7,639 nucleotides of DNA from Pirellulaceae bacterium. GTDB taxonomy: Bacteria > Planctomycetota > Planctomycetia > Pirellulales > Pirellulaceae. Within the stretch, counting starts at the first letter, position 1, and the number at the start of each line of letters is the position of its first letter. This document shows positions 1 through 6,180 of this stretch, piece by piece. The notes under the pieces were generated by a model. The model ran no database searches, had not been told where the DNA came from, and worked only from the letters and a program-made list of their open reading frames with translations. Position numbers and translations under genes: made by a program. Location of the stretch: contig JABDKS010000466.1 of the NCBI GenBank assembly GCA_013002105.1, forward strand, positions 1 to 7,639. The letters run 5' to 3'.

Positions 1-3000
1 GATCAACGACGATTCCGATCATTTCATCGTCAATAATTTCAATCGTCGCCGTTGCGACATTAAAGGCGTTGGCTGTGCCTCGAATCGTAACCGTTCGATC
101 ACCGTCATCAGCAAAGTTATCGATCACGCCAATGGGTACGACCACTGACCGCATCCCGACAGGAATCGTCACGTGATCGCCGAGCAATAAATCGGGTGAT
201 CCAGGCTCCGAATCGGTTGTCAACTGGAGCGTCAACGGGACGGCAAGATTAGCGGTATTACGGTGAATCAACAAATTGGTTGCCGCAACGCCGGCGGCCT
301 CTGACAATGCCGACGACTCGAGCGACATCGTGATGGTCGGCAGATCATTATCAAAAACCACGATTTGCGCCATCGCACCGACATGCGTGTCCGCTGTGAC
401 GTCGATTTGGACGTCCTTTCGTCCATCGACAATCGCATCATCGACCGACTCGATGACAAACGTCGCCGATGATACGCCCGCTGGAATCGTAACCGATTCC
501 GGCACGCTGGCTTCGGATTCATCATCACTGGCAACGTTTACCGTTAATGGAGCGGAGATGTCGATGTCGGTACGCGAAACTGTCGCCGTGATCACATTGG
601 CTGGGGGATCCGAAAGCACAACTTGGTCGATGGCAAAATAGGCGGGTGTGTTCATTCCAAACGCACCGACATCGGATGAGTCGAGCGAAAACGACAACTG
701 CGTCGCACCCACCAATTCGGATACGTCGACACGTATCCAATCGTCAACGATGTAGTCCAAACTGTTGTCGGAAAATCGAAAGTCTGCCAGCGGGAATTCA
801 ATGGTGCCCACCGAGTTCGAACTCCCATCGACCCCTTCGATGGTTAACACAAAGTAGTCGGGATCATCGCCCGTCGCCCCGCCAAACTGTTTGGCAAACG
901 CGTCGCCCTGTGTCATCGACAACGCCGCGTACGTCGTGTTCGTGATCATCAGGGATTCAAACGCACGGACGCCACTGGCATCATCCATTGTCAACGTCGG
1001 GGCGGTGCCACCGGGATACGCACTGGCCACCGCGAATGTGGCTGAATCGAACGCGCCACCACCGGCAAACGCACTGTACTGATTGCCAAATCCCGCGGTG
1101 GTGATGTCTGTCCGATTGGAAATGGCCCAACCGCCCCAACTTCCAAATGTCGACTCGTAAAAATTATTCAACAAAAGGCCATCGGCTATGAAACCGCCCG
1201 CCCCATCAGCACCGTTATTGAACGACTGATCCACAAGCGTCGCACCGATCTCCTCGAACTGAACTGTTCTCGGTGCGTCGGATTCACTCAACGAACCACC
1301 GTCCAACTCCAGCACTAACTCCGGCGGCATTTGATCATCGTTGACGATTCGTACTGAGTCTTGACCGGTTACGAACCCCAACGCGATGGCATCAATCGTC
1401 ACCACACGATCAGCGTTGATTTCGTCGTCGTCGATCGCTGTAAACGTAATTTCAACCGCGCGATGTCCACTGGGGATTTGGATCGGACTGGGCAGCGTCA
1501 ACTGTTGACCGACTCCCGCTAACAGATCGACTTCCAGAGCAGCGGTGGTGTCGGCTGTATTGCGATGGACAACGAGCCGGCCTTGGCCCGATTCTAAAAC
1601 GTCGTGATCCAAAACGGTCAATTTCAAGGTGGGCAGGTCTTGGTCGGCAACTGTCAAGACAACGCTGGACCCGATATGGGAATCGGCTTCGACAGTCAGT
1701 GTGACATCCTGATCACCGTCAACCAACTCGTCTTGACGAACCGACAGCGGAATCTGCACGGATGAGGCGCCGGCGGGAATGGTGGCGGCTGAGGGCAACA
1801 TGACTTCGCTGGTATCGCTGGACGTTAGCAAAACATCTAACGACGCCGTCACGTCGGTGGTGTTGCGGGCGACGGTAATCATCGGCAGGTCCGATGATGA
1901 CTGCAACACCACATCGTCGACCGCGAAATACGCGGGCGTGTTCATTCCGAAGCTGCCAACGTCCGAGGATGACAACGAGAAAGACAAAGTCGTCGCGTGG
2001 CCGATCGGCGATAAATCGACCTTGGCCCACTGATCCACCACATAGTCAAGCGTGTTGTCTGCAAAGCGATAGTCGGCCAGATAAAAATCGATTGCACCTA
2101 GCGAATTGCCATCGCCATCCAAGCCGTCAATCGTCAGCAGGAAAAAGTCGGGATCATCGCCCGTTTCACCTCCAAATCGTTTCGCAAAGGCATCGCCCTG
2201 CTGCATCGACAGCGCTGCGTACGTGGTATTGCTGATCGCAATGGACTCAAACGGCCCCGCGCCGGACGACCGCGTAATCGTTGGAGTCGTGAAGGCTGAC
2301 GCCACAGCGTAGGTGTCGCTCCCGTGGGCACCACCGCCGGTGATCACGCTGTATTGGTTCAGATATCCAGCTGTCGTTGTGTCCGTCGTGTTGGAATAGG
2401 CCCAACCCGACCAACTACCGAAATCGGGGTTATAGTCGTTGTTAAACAACAAGTTCTGGCTTTCAAATCCTCCCGAAAAATCGCTGCCATTAAAGAACGA
2501 TTGTGGCGCCAGCTTCGCTCCCACGTCTTCGAATCCAATGTTCGGTGGCCCGATTGATTCGTCCAGAGCACCGCCACCAAATTGGATTGTGACTGTGGGC
2601 ACGTCATCATCGGTCACGGTAAATTCAGTCTGACCGTCCGTGTACCCGACCGCGTTGACGCTCACCGCGACTTGGCGATCGGGACGATCAATCCCATCAT
2701 CGATCGCTGTGATCGTGAAAGTCTTTGACGCTTGTCCCGAATCAATCGTGACGGTGCTGTCGCTTGAAATCAAATCACCGTCGGGTGTTGTGACTTGAAC
2801 GGTCAAGGATGAGCTCAGATTGGCGTCGTTGCGGCTAACGGTCACATCGATACTGCTGCCTTCGGCCACAATATTTTCAGAAGCCACAAGGGACAATGCT
2901 CTGGAATCATTCTCTTGGATGACTAGTGACTTGCTGCTGGTTAACAGGCCGTCAGCCGATGCTTCAATAGTGACCACCTTATCAACCCCAAACAATTCAT

Positions 3001-4639
3001 CGTCAACGACGCCGATGGGGAATTCGACATATCGCTGTCCAACGCCAATCGACACTTGTCCGGGCACGATGGCGATAGTGGGATCGACCGCTGATATCGA
3101 AACTCCAATGGCTGCGCTCGTATCGTTATCGGCTCGACTGATCCGAGCGATGGTGGCGGTCGCCCCGTCTGCTTCGCTGACCGTACGATCGTCAATGTCG
3201 AGGGGCAGCTTGGGTGTCGAAAAAGCGATGTCATCGATCGCAAAAAAAGCCGGCGTATTGACACCAAACGGGCCGACGTCGGATGAGCTGATTGTGAATT
3301 CCAGCGAACGCGCCTTCGCGATCGACGACAAATCAACTTCCACCCACCGGTCGACGATGTAATCCATCGTGTTATCAGCAAAACGATAGTCTGCCAAACA
3401 AAAATCAACCGTGCCGACCGAAGTTCCGGCCGCGTCCTTGCCATCAATCGTCAACAACAAAAAATCTTCATCGTTTCCGCTGGCTCCGCCAAACTTCTTT
3501 GCGAACTGATCGCCATCGCGCATCGACAACGCAGCGTAGGTCGTATTGGTGACCATTAACGAATCCAACAACCGTGAATCATCTACATCGCGAGAGATCG
3601 TCGGTAGATCGTAGAACCCACTCAGGTCGGGAAATCCCACTGCGAAGGTTGCGGACCCCGATGCGCCTTGGCCGGCAAACGCGCTGAACTGATTGGTAAA
3701 ACCGGCGGTCGTCGTGTCGGTTGCGTTGGAGTAGGCCCAACCGTTCCACGATCCGAAATTGTTGGAGTAAGCGTTGTTAAAACTTAAGGTCTCAGACTGA
3801 AAGTTTCCGAGCACAACGACATCGTTGAACTGGCCGGTGGATGTCGTTCCATTGGGGTCAGGACCGCTGAACGCGGTCTGAGGATTCAGTGCTGCGCCGA
3901 CGTCCTCGAATCCTATGACTTCGCGACCGGATTCGGCTTGATGGATGACACCCACCGCATCGACATCCATTCCAGCGCTGCCAGCGGTGGGAAACGGATC
4001 ATAAATCACCCGCCCGCCCGCGTCGAATGCTGATCCATCACCAACCACGTCGATCAAACGAACATGGGTGACGTGAGTGATGTCCAGCAACGTGCTACGA
4101 CCGTCGAGTTCTTCGAGGTCAAACGGTGTGCCAAATCCCTGGCGGTACTTGCCGGCCAAATTGTGGACATCCGTCGGATCGACCGCGCCAAACGCATCGA
4201 CAGCCGCTGGCGTTCGCGAGTCACTATCGAAACGAAAGAAATTGACACCATCGGACGACACCTCGACATAGCCGAGTTCCAAAAACGTGTCGCTAAAACT
4301 GTTCTCAAAGACCGCGAAATCGGCGCCCAACCCATCCCGTATCGGTGCGTCAAATCGGAAGGTGATTTGACCGCCCCGCCCGAGTGACACGGTTGTGGGT
4401 GCTCCGGCCGTCACCGGTCCAAGCGCCTCGTTGGGTGTTTGAAAATCGGTCGTCACGTCGGATCCGGGTGTGTAGCTGTCGACGGCCGTGGCCCAAGCCA
4501 CAATTCCGGGATCGTCGTGGGCCACAGCGGTCGAACCGATTTCGCCCGCCGCCGGAGCGTGCGGTCCGGCCAGCAATTGACGCGTTTCGAGTTGTTCGGT
4601 CAGCAACCGACGACGACGTTTCTTGAGTGAACGAAGCAT
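1..4639 (-). CDS. Giant secreted surface protein with three DUF4465 domains and Calx-beta-like modules (3' end outside window)
   Basis: The frame is open without a stop from ATG at 4639 to the left edge, giving 1546 codons. An in-frame TAG lies at 4667-4669 with no other start after it, so the start is well fixed; no convincing Shine-Dalgarno precedes it. Residues 1-25 hold a basic stretch (KKRRRR) and LETRQLLAG, a variant of the planctomycete LEPR-xLL export-associated motif. In order follow: an extracellular domain (48-234), DUF4465 copy 1 (241-472), two Calx-beta-like modules (474-680), DUF4465 copy 2 (700-913), more Calx-beta-like sequence (914-1104), DUF4465 copy 3 (1126-1342) and two further Calx-beta-like modules (1343-1540). 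The protein is probably exported to the cell surface or matrix. The gene lies 97 bases after a DUF1559 gene in the same direction, downstream of a cobalamin riboswitch, so B12-responsive expression and a role in cobamide capture are inferred. An adhesin or structural role is the alternative. Confidence 0.92.
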   Translation of the reverse strand, partial: MLRSLKKRRRRLLTEQLETRQLLAGPHAPAAGEIGSTAVAHDDPGIVAWATAVDSYTPGSDVTTDFQTPNEALGPVTAGAPTTVSLGRGGQITFRFDAPIRDGLGADFAVFENSFSDTFLELGYVEVSSDGVNFFRFDSDSRTPAAVDAFGAVDPTDVHNLAGKYRQGFGTPFDLEELDGRSTLLDITHVTHVRLIDVVGDGSAFDAGGRVIYDPFPTAGSAGMDVDAVGVIHQAESGREVIGFEDVGAALNPQTAFSGPDPNGTTSTGQFNDVVVLGNFQSETLSFNNAYSNNFGSWNGWAYSNATDTTTAGFTNQFSAFAGQGASGSATFAVGFPDLSGFYDLPTISRDVDDSRLLDSLMVTNTTYAALSMRDGDQFAKKFGGASGNDEDFLLLTIDGKDAAGTSVGTVDFCLADYRFADNTMDYIVDRWVEVDLSSIAKARSLEFTISSSDVGPFGVNTPAFFAIDDIAFSTPKLPLDIDDRTVSEADGATATIARISRADNDTSAAIGVSISAVDPTIAIVPGQVSIGVGQRYVEFPIGVVDDELFGVDKVVTIEASADGLLTSSKSLVIQENDSRALSLVASENIVAEGSSIDVTVSRNDANLSSSLTVQVTTPDGDLISSDSTVTIDSGQASKTFTITAIDDGIDRPDRQVAVSVNAVGYTDGQTEFTVTDDDVPTVTIQFGGGALDESIGPPNIGFEDVGAKLAPQSFFNGSDFSGGFESQNLLFNNDYNPDFGSWSGWAYSNTTDTTTAGYLNQYSVITGGGAHGSDTYAVASAFTTPTITRSSGAGPFESIAISNTTYAALSMQQGDAFAKRFGGETGDDPDFFLLTIDGLDGDGNSLGAIDFYLADYRFADNTLDYVVDQWAKVDLSPIGHATTLSFSLSSSDVGSFGMNTPAYFAVDDVVLQSSSDLPMITVARNTTDVTASLDVLLTSSDTSEVMLPSAATIPAGASSVQIPLSVRQDELVDGDQDVTLTVEADSHIGSSVVLTVADQDLPTLKLTVLDHDVLESGQGRLVVHRNTADTTAALEVDLLAGVGQQLTLPSPIQIPSGHRAVEITFTAIDDDEINADRVVTIDAIALGFVTGQDSVRIVNDDQMPPELVLELDGGSLSESDAPRTVQFEEIGATLVDQSFNNGADGAGGFIADGLLLNNFYESTFGSWGGWAISNRTDITTAGFGNQYSAFAGGGAFDSATFAVASAYPGGTAPTLTMDDASGVRAFESLMITNTTYAALSMTQGDAFAKQFGGATGDDPDYFVLTIEGVDGSSNSVGTIEFPLADFRFSDNSLDYIVDDWIRVDVSELVGATQLSFSLDSSDVGAFGMNTPAYFAIDQVVLSDPPANVITATVSRTDIDISAPLTVNVASDDESEASVPESVTIPAGVSSATFVIESVDDAIVDGRKDVQIDVTADTHVGAMAQIVVFDNDLPTITMSLESSALSEAAGVAATNLLIHRNTANLAVPLTLQLTTDSEPGSPDLLLGDHVTIPVGMRSVVVPIGVIDNFADDGDRTVTIRGTANAFNVATATIEIIDDEMIGIVVD
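20..613 (-). repeat. Calx-beta-like modules after DUF4465 copy 3
   Basis: Residues 1343-1433 complete the module interrupted by DUF4465 copy 3 (ITATVSRTD, IPAGVSSATFVI, VDDAIVDGRKD, ending DNDL). Residues 1434-1540 form one full module (MSLESSALSEAAG, LIHRNTAN, IPVGMRSVVVPI, ADDGDRTV, ending IDDEM). The last six codons in the window (IGIVVD) look like the opening strand of a further module, so the array continues past the edge. Confidence 0.72.
614..1264 (-). repeat. DUF4465 domain, copy 3 (nested in a Calx-beta-like module)
   Basis: Residues 1126-1342. It starts VQFEEIGA and contains FGSWGGWAISN, TDITTAGFGNQYSAFAG, TTYAALSMTQGDAFAKQFGG, LADFRFSDNSLDYIVDDW and NTPAYFAIDQVVL. As with copy 2, it is preceded by a Calx-beta-like opening strand (LVLELDGGSLSES, residues 1107-1119) and followed by the next strand (ITATVSRTD). 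Its WAISNRTDITT departs from the WAYSN-TDTTT of the other copies. Confidence 0.88.
1328..1900 (-). repeat. Calx-beta-like modules between DUF4465 copies 2 and 3
   Basis: Residues 914-1002 are the remainder of the module interrupted by DUF4465 copy 2: ITVARN, then IPAGASSVQIPL and the turn DELVDGDQD. Residues 1003-1104 are one full module with LKLTVLDHDVLESG, VVHRNTAD, IPSGHRAVEITF and IDDDEINADR. The linker NDDQM then leads into the next opening strand. Confidence 0.72.
1901..2542 (-). repeat. DUF4465 domain, copy 2 (nested in a Calx-beta-like module)
   Basis: Residues 700-913. It starts NIGFEDVGA and contains FGSWSGWAYSN, TDTTTAGYLNQYSV, TTYAALSMQQGDAFAKRFGG, FYLADYRFADNTLDYVVD and NTPAYFAVDDVVLQ. 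Just before it, residues 681-699 look like the opening strand and acidic turn of a Calx-beta module (VTIQFGGGALDES). Just after it, the sequence resumes as the second strand of such a module (ITVARN). This indicates insertion of the domain inside a Calx-beta fold. Confidence 0.88.
2600..3220 (-). repeat. Two complete Calx-beta-like modules between DUF4465 copies 1 and 2
   Basis: Residues 474-680. Each module shows the usual order: an opening strand, an SEA/AEG acidic turn, TVSRN-like strand, a Val/Ser/Thr-rich strand, an IxxGQ turn, a 'DD' turn (VVDDELFGVD; AIDDGIDRPD) and a closing strand ending in an acidic END or DDD linker. Module boundaries are near residue 580. Calx-beta modules bind calcium at their acidic loops in some proteins and often act as rigid spacers in bacterial surface proteins. 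Calcium binding here is inference. Confidence 0.75.
3224..3919 (-). repeat. DUF4465 domain, copy 1
   Basis: Residues 241-472 of the giant protein. Signature blocks: VIGFEDVGA at the start, FGSWNGWAYSN near residue 300, TDTTTAGFTNQFSAFAG, TTYAALSMRDGDQFAKKFGG, LADYRFADNTMDYIVD, a serine-rich SSSDVG, and NTPAFFAIDDI at the end. Copy 1 carries a short extra stretch (PDPNGTTST) near residue 260 and a Cys (VDFCLADYRF) where copies 2 and 3 have Tyr or Pro. It follows the N-terminal domain directly, and a full Calx-beta-like module follows it, so it is not nested. Confidence 0.88.
3938..4498 (-). other. N-terminal extracellular domain of the giant protein (Bacteroidota-type cell-surface domain)
   Basis: Residues about 48-234. 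Visible landmarks are GLGADFAVFENSF (103-115), LGYVEVSSDGVNFFRF (122-137), DPTDVHNLAGK (154-164), GTPFDLEEL (170-178), VRLIDVVGDGS (193-203), IYDPFPT (212-218) and DVDAVGVIH (225-233). I recognise this pattern from secreted proteins annotated only as 'cell surface protein' in Bacteroidota and from some PEP-CTERM proteins. I cannot give a firm Pfam name. The aromatic- and Asp-rich beta-strand pattern suggests a beta-sandwich, possibly ligand binding. It directly precedes the first DUF4465. Confidence 0.6.
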
Positions 4640-4736
4640 GATGTCTAGGAGGTTTCTCTGGAATTGCTATTTCAAGTTGGGTGATCTCGATCGTGATCCA
4701 CTGGCCCGCGGCCCATCCGTCGCGTCACCGACCGGG
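4640..4736 (-). other. Short intergenic gap between DUF1559 gene and giant protein gene
   Basis: 97 bases. It contains a GC-rich inverted element (GGCC-CGC-GGCC, in the GGCCCGCGGCC stretch near 4702-4712) but no U-run, so I see no intrinsic terminator. No strong promoter is apparent. Read-through from the DUF1559 gene is the simplest model. Confidence 0.45.
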
Positions 4737-5588
4737 CTACCGATCTAAATCGGGAATATCTTCGTTGCCGTTTCGAGTACATAAGGCAGCCAGCACGTAC
4801 AGGTCCATATGCTCGGACAAAAACGCGACGGATCCATCGGCGAATAACCCATTGGCGCCTTGCGCGTGAAAACTACGAATGTCATTTTCGAATTTGGGAG
4901 CGCGATTGATCGGGAAAGCCTGATCAAACAAGTTCCACGCGTTGATCCATTGACCGTCTGGAAAGTTCGCGTCTTCTGCGATCATCAGCGTACGAGACGT
5001 GCCATCGGTGATATCACGAAACCGGATTGCCATGTCGTGAATCATCACACCGCGCGGCGGATAGTTATGACTGGCGATCCGTTCGCCATAGATGCCGCCA
5101 TAATCGATCGCCGCGCGTCCATAGTGCAACGGAACCATACGCGGCGTGGTGGGGCACAGATAAGTCGGGATGACTTTGGCAGCGACGTCGGAGTTGATCG
5201 GGTCGTCAAATGGGTAATCGAAATTGATCCGGTCGTAGGTGGCTGACTGCTCCAAAAAAGGCAACACCATTGCCGACCATGCAAACTGTTTACCGTCTGC
5301 CACTTCGGGCCGGACTTGAATCCCGCCAGGGGGAAACTTGCGATACGCCGAATGGTAGTTTTGCATCGCCAGCCCAATCTGCTTCAGATGGTTTTGACAC
5401 TGCATCCGCCGAGCGGCTTCACGAACCGCTTGGACGGCCGGCAACATCAGACCTACTAGAATTCCGATGATCGCGATCACCACCAACAGCTCGACCAGTG
5501 TGAACCCGCCGCGTTGCGAGACAATCGGAGGATCGACCGCCGGACCAGTACAGAACCGGCCACGGCAGGGTCTGATGACCACGCGCAT
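4737..5588 (-). CDS. DUF1559 prepilin-type protein with H-x9-DG C-terminus
   Basis: Numbered from ATG at 5588 (283 residues). A positively charged leader ends in QRGG and is followed by FTLVELLVVIAIIGILVGLM, the class III/prepilin signal: cleavage is expected after Gly28, with Phe29 as +1 and Glu33 as +5. The hydrophobic helix leads to AVQAVREAARRMQC and NHLKQIGLAMQNYHS, typical of planctomycete DUF1559 proteins. Near the C-terminus, SFH(241)-x9-DG(251-252)-S is the H-x9-DG motif. A GTG at 5606 in the same frame is an alternative start (289 residues); the in-frame stop upstream is at 5640-5642. Neither start has a clear Shine-Dalgarno. The gene is the first after the cobalamin riboswitch and is probably co-transcribed with the giant protein gene 97 bases downstream. 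The family is very large in planctomycetes and its function is unknown; a pseudopilin-like role at the envelope is inferred. Confidence 0.93.
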   Translation of the reverse strand: MRVVIRPCRGRFCTGPAVDPPIVSQRGGFTLVELLVVIAIIGILVGLMLPAVQAVREAARRMQCQNHLKQIGLAMQNYHSAYRKFPPGGIQVRPEVADGKQFAWSAMVLPFLEQSATYDRINFDYPFDDPINSDVAAKVIPTYLCPTTPRMVPLHYGRAAIDYGGIYGERIASHNYPPRGVMIHDMAIRFRDITDGTSRTLMIAEDANFPDGQWINAWNLFDQAFPINRAPKFENDIRSFHAQGANGLFADGSVAFLSEHMDLYVLAALCTRNGNEDIPDLDR

Positions 5589-5641
5589 GGAAAGCGTAGG
5601 GCGCACGCGTCTTGGCTCAATCGATAGCGATGATGGATACT

Positions 5642-5689
5642 AAAAAACCTGCGCGGCCGCTCGAGGCAACTCGGCTCGATGCGACGCAG
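5642..5689 (-). terminator. Terminator-like hairpin plus U-run in the riboswitch expression platform
   Basis: On the minus strand CTGCG (5689-5685) can pair with CGCAG (5653-5649), enclosing an inner TCGAG/CTCGA stem (5679-5675 with 5665-5661). The outer stem is followed almost directly by six T (5647-5642). The middle of the stem is imperfect. It lies between the cobalamin riboswitch and the DUF1559 start, where a ligand-controlled terminator would be expected. An energy calculation has not been done. Confidence 0.5.
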
Positions 5690-5695
5690 CGTCGC
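5681..5695 (-). promoter_or_regulatory. Hairpin GCGACG-CTG-CGTCGC, candidate antiterminator
   Basis: A perfect 6-bp stem with a 3-base loop. It uses the same CTGCG bases that form the 5' arm of the downstream terminator-like hairpin, so the two structures exclude each other. This fits an antiterminator/terminator switch, but the pairing logic with the aptamer is inferred. Confidence 0.4.
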
Positions 5696-5718
5696 CTTCA
5701 TAGCGACTCGGCTTGCGA

Positions 5719-5749
5719 CACTGACCTCACCCTAGAAGGTCCCGTAGTG
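5719..5749 (-). promoter_or_regulatory. Hairpin just after the riboswitch, overlapping its closing stem
   Basis: CACT (5749-5746) and GACCT (5741-5737) pair with AGGTC (5727-5723) and AGTG (5722-5719), leaving an ACGG bulge. The same CACT bases can instead pair with AGTG at the 5' end of the aptamer (5987-5984). The two pairings compete, which could couple ligand binding to the expression platform. Confidence 0.4.
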
Positions 5750-5987
5750 TCCGGTGAAGCGGTAGGTCTTCTGACTCCCGATGTTTTCCGCAACTCGCCT
5801 TCTCGTTCACGAAAACTGCGTTTCGCTGACAATGGCAAAAAGAGTGAGCATTGGATGATTGATCGAACCGGTCCATCAAGACCTCTCGAAAAATCGCATC
5901 GGTTACAGCGGCTGGGCCGTCTCGGAATTGCACCGAAGTTCCCTGTTCCCGCGACCGATTTGACTCTCGCTCGGTTGCGGCACCACT
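5746..5987 (-). ncRNA. Cobalamin (AdoCbl/B12) riboswitch
   Basis: Conserved blocks occur in the right order on the minus strand. The core GGGAAC (5943-5938) is followed by the P4-like CGGTGCAATTCCG hairpin (5935-5923), then CGGCCCAGCCGCTGTAACC (5919-5901), matching the CCCGC-ACTGT region. GCCATTGTC (5836-5828) resembles the GCCACTG block, and GAGAAGGCG (5804-5796) resembles GGGAAGGC. The B12 box GAGTCAGAAGACCTACC (5777-5761) matches about 15 of 17 positions of the consensus as I recall it. The ends can close a P1-like stem: AGTGGTG near 5987-5981 with CACC (5756-5753) and CACT (5749-5746). Length is about 242 bases. Such riboswitches usually turn off B12 synthesis or uptake genes when cobalamin is plentiful. 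This one faces the DUF1559 and giant DUF4465-protein genes. Confidence 0.93.
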
Positions 5988-6001
5988 TCCCGTTGCCAGA
6001 G

Positions 6002-6030
6002 AACTTAGATCTCCTATCCGAAGCTGTCAA
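6002..6030 (-). promoter_or_regulatory. Sigma70-like promoter driving the riboswitch leader
   Basis: TTGACA (6030-6025) is a perfect -35 match. After a 17-base spacer, TAAGTT (6007-6002) matches TATAAT at the first, second and last positions. Transcription would start near 5994-5996, only about 8 bases before the 5' end of the riboswitch. That placement supports both calls. Confidence 0.6.
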
Positions 6031-6138
6031 ACGCGTTGCAAAAGCATCCTAAAACGCCGTGCTGGCATGATATTGCCATGGACCACCACATGGCCGATGC
6101 ATCCGCCAGCAATCCCATCAGCGATTGGTCATGCCAGA

Positions 6139-6163
6139 GGGCTCGCCCGGAGCGACACAGCCC
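6139..6163 (-). terminator. Hairpin after the GEVED/dockerin gene, possible terminator without U-run
   Basis: GGGCT (6163-6159) pairs with AGCCC (6143-6139), with an inner CGC/GCG stem, about 18 bases after the stop of the upstream gene. No run of T follows. A second small hairpin (TGGCA/TGCCA, 6063-6078) is followed nine bases later by GTTTT. Either could end the upstream transcript; neither is a classic intrinsic terminator. Confidence 0.3.
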
Positions 6164-6180
6164 ATTACGCGATCCCAGCG

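Larger units (their letters stand above)
5589..6180 (-). other. Long intergenic leader region (no gene)
   Basis: About 590 bases between the two flanking genes. From high to low coordinates it holds weak terminator-like hairpins, the TTGACA/TAAGTT promoter, the cobalamin riboswitch, two competing hairpins, the terminator-like hairpin with U-run, and about 50 bases of untranslated leader. Open frames here on either strand overlap the structured RNA and show no protein family features. Confidence 0.8.

Noticed and set aside
2820..3362. 180-residue open frame on the plus strand
   Set aside because: It lies entirely opposite the giant protein gene, whose frame shows clear DUF4465 and Calx-beta-like sequence. 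The plus-strand translation is Ser/Thr-rich without recognisable motifs.
2941..3447. 168-residue open frame on the minus strand
   Set aside because: It is out of frame with the giant protein, lies wholly inside it, and has an Arg/Ser-rich composition typical of a shifted frame.
1..4639. Possible CRISPR array or short DNA repeats because of recurring blocks
   Set aside because: The recurrences (for example the GGTTGGGCC and ACGACG-type segments) are in frame and reflect the three diverged DUF4465 domains; there are no short identical repeats with regular spacers.
4647..4652. AGGAGG resembling a Shine-Dalgarno site
   Set aside because: It is on the plus strand, while the nearby start at 4639 is on the minus strand. 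No plus-strand gene with family support begins just after it.
5698..6030. 110-residue open frame on the minus strand across the riboswitch
   Set aside because: It covers the structured aptamer itself, and its translation is basic and without motifs.
5612..6052. 146-residue open frame on the plus strand in the intergenic region
   Set aside because: It is antisense to the cobalamin riboswitch and promoter, whose conserved blocks explain the sequence; no protein family features are seen.
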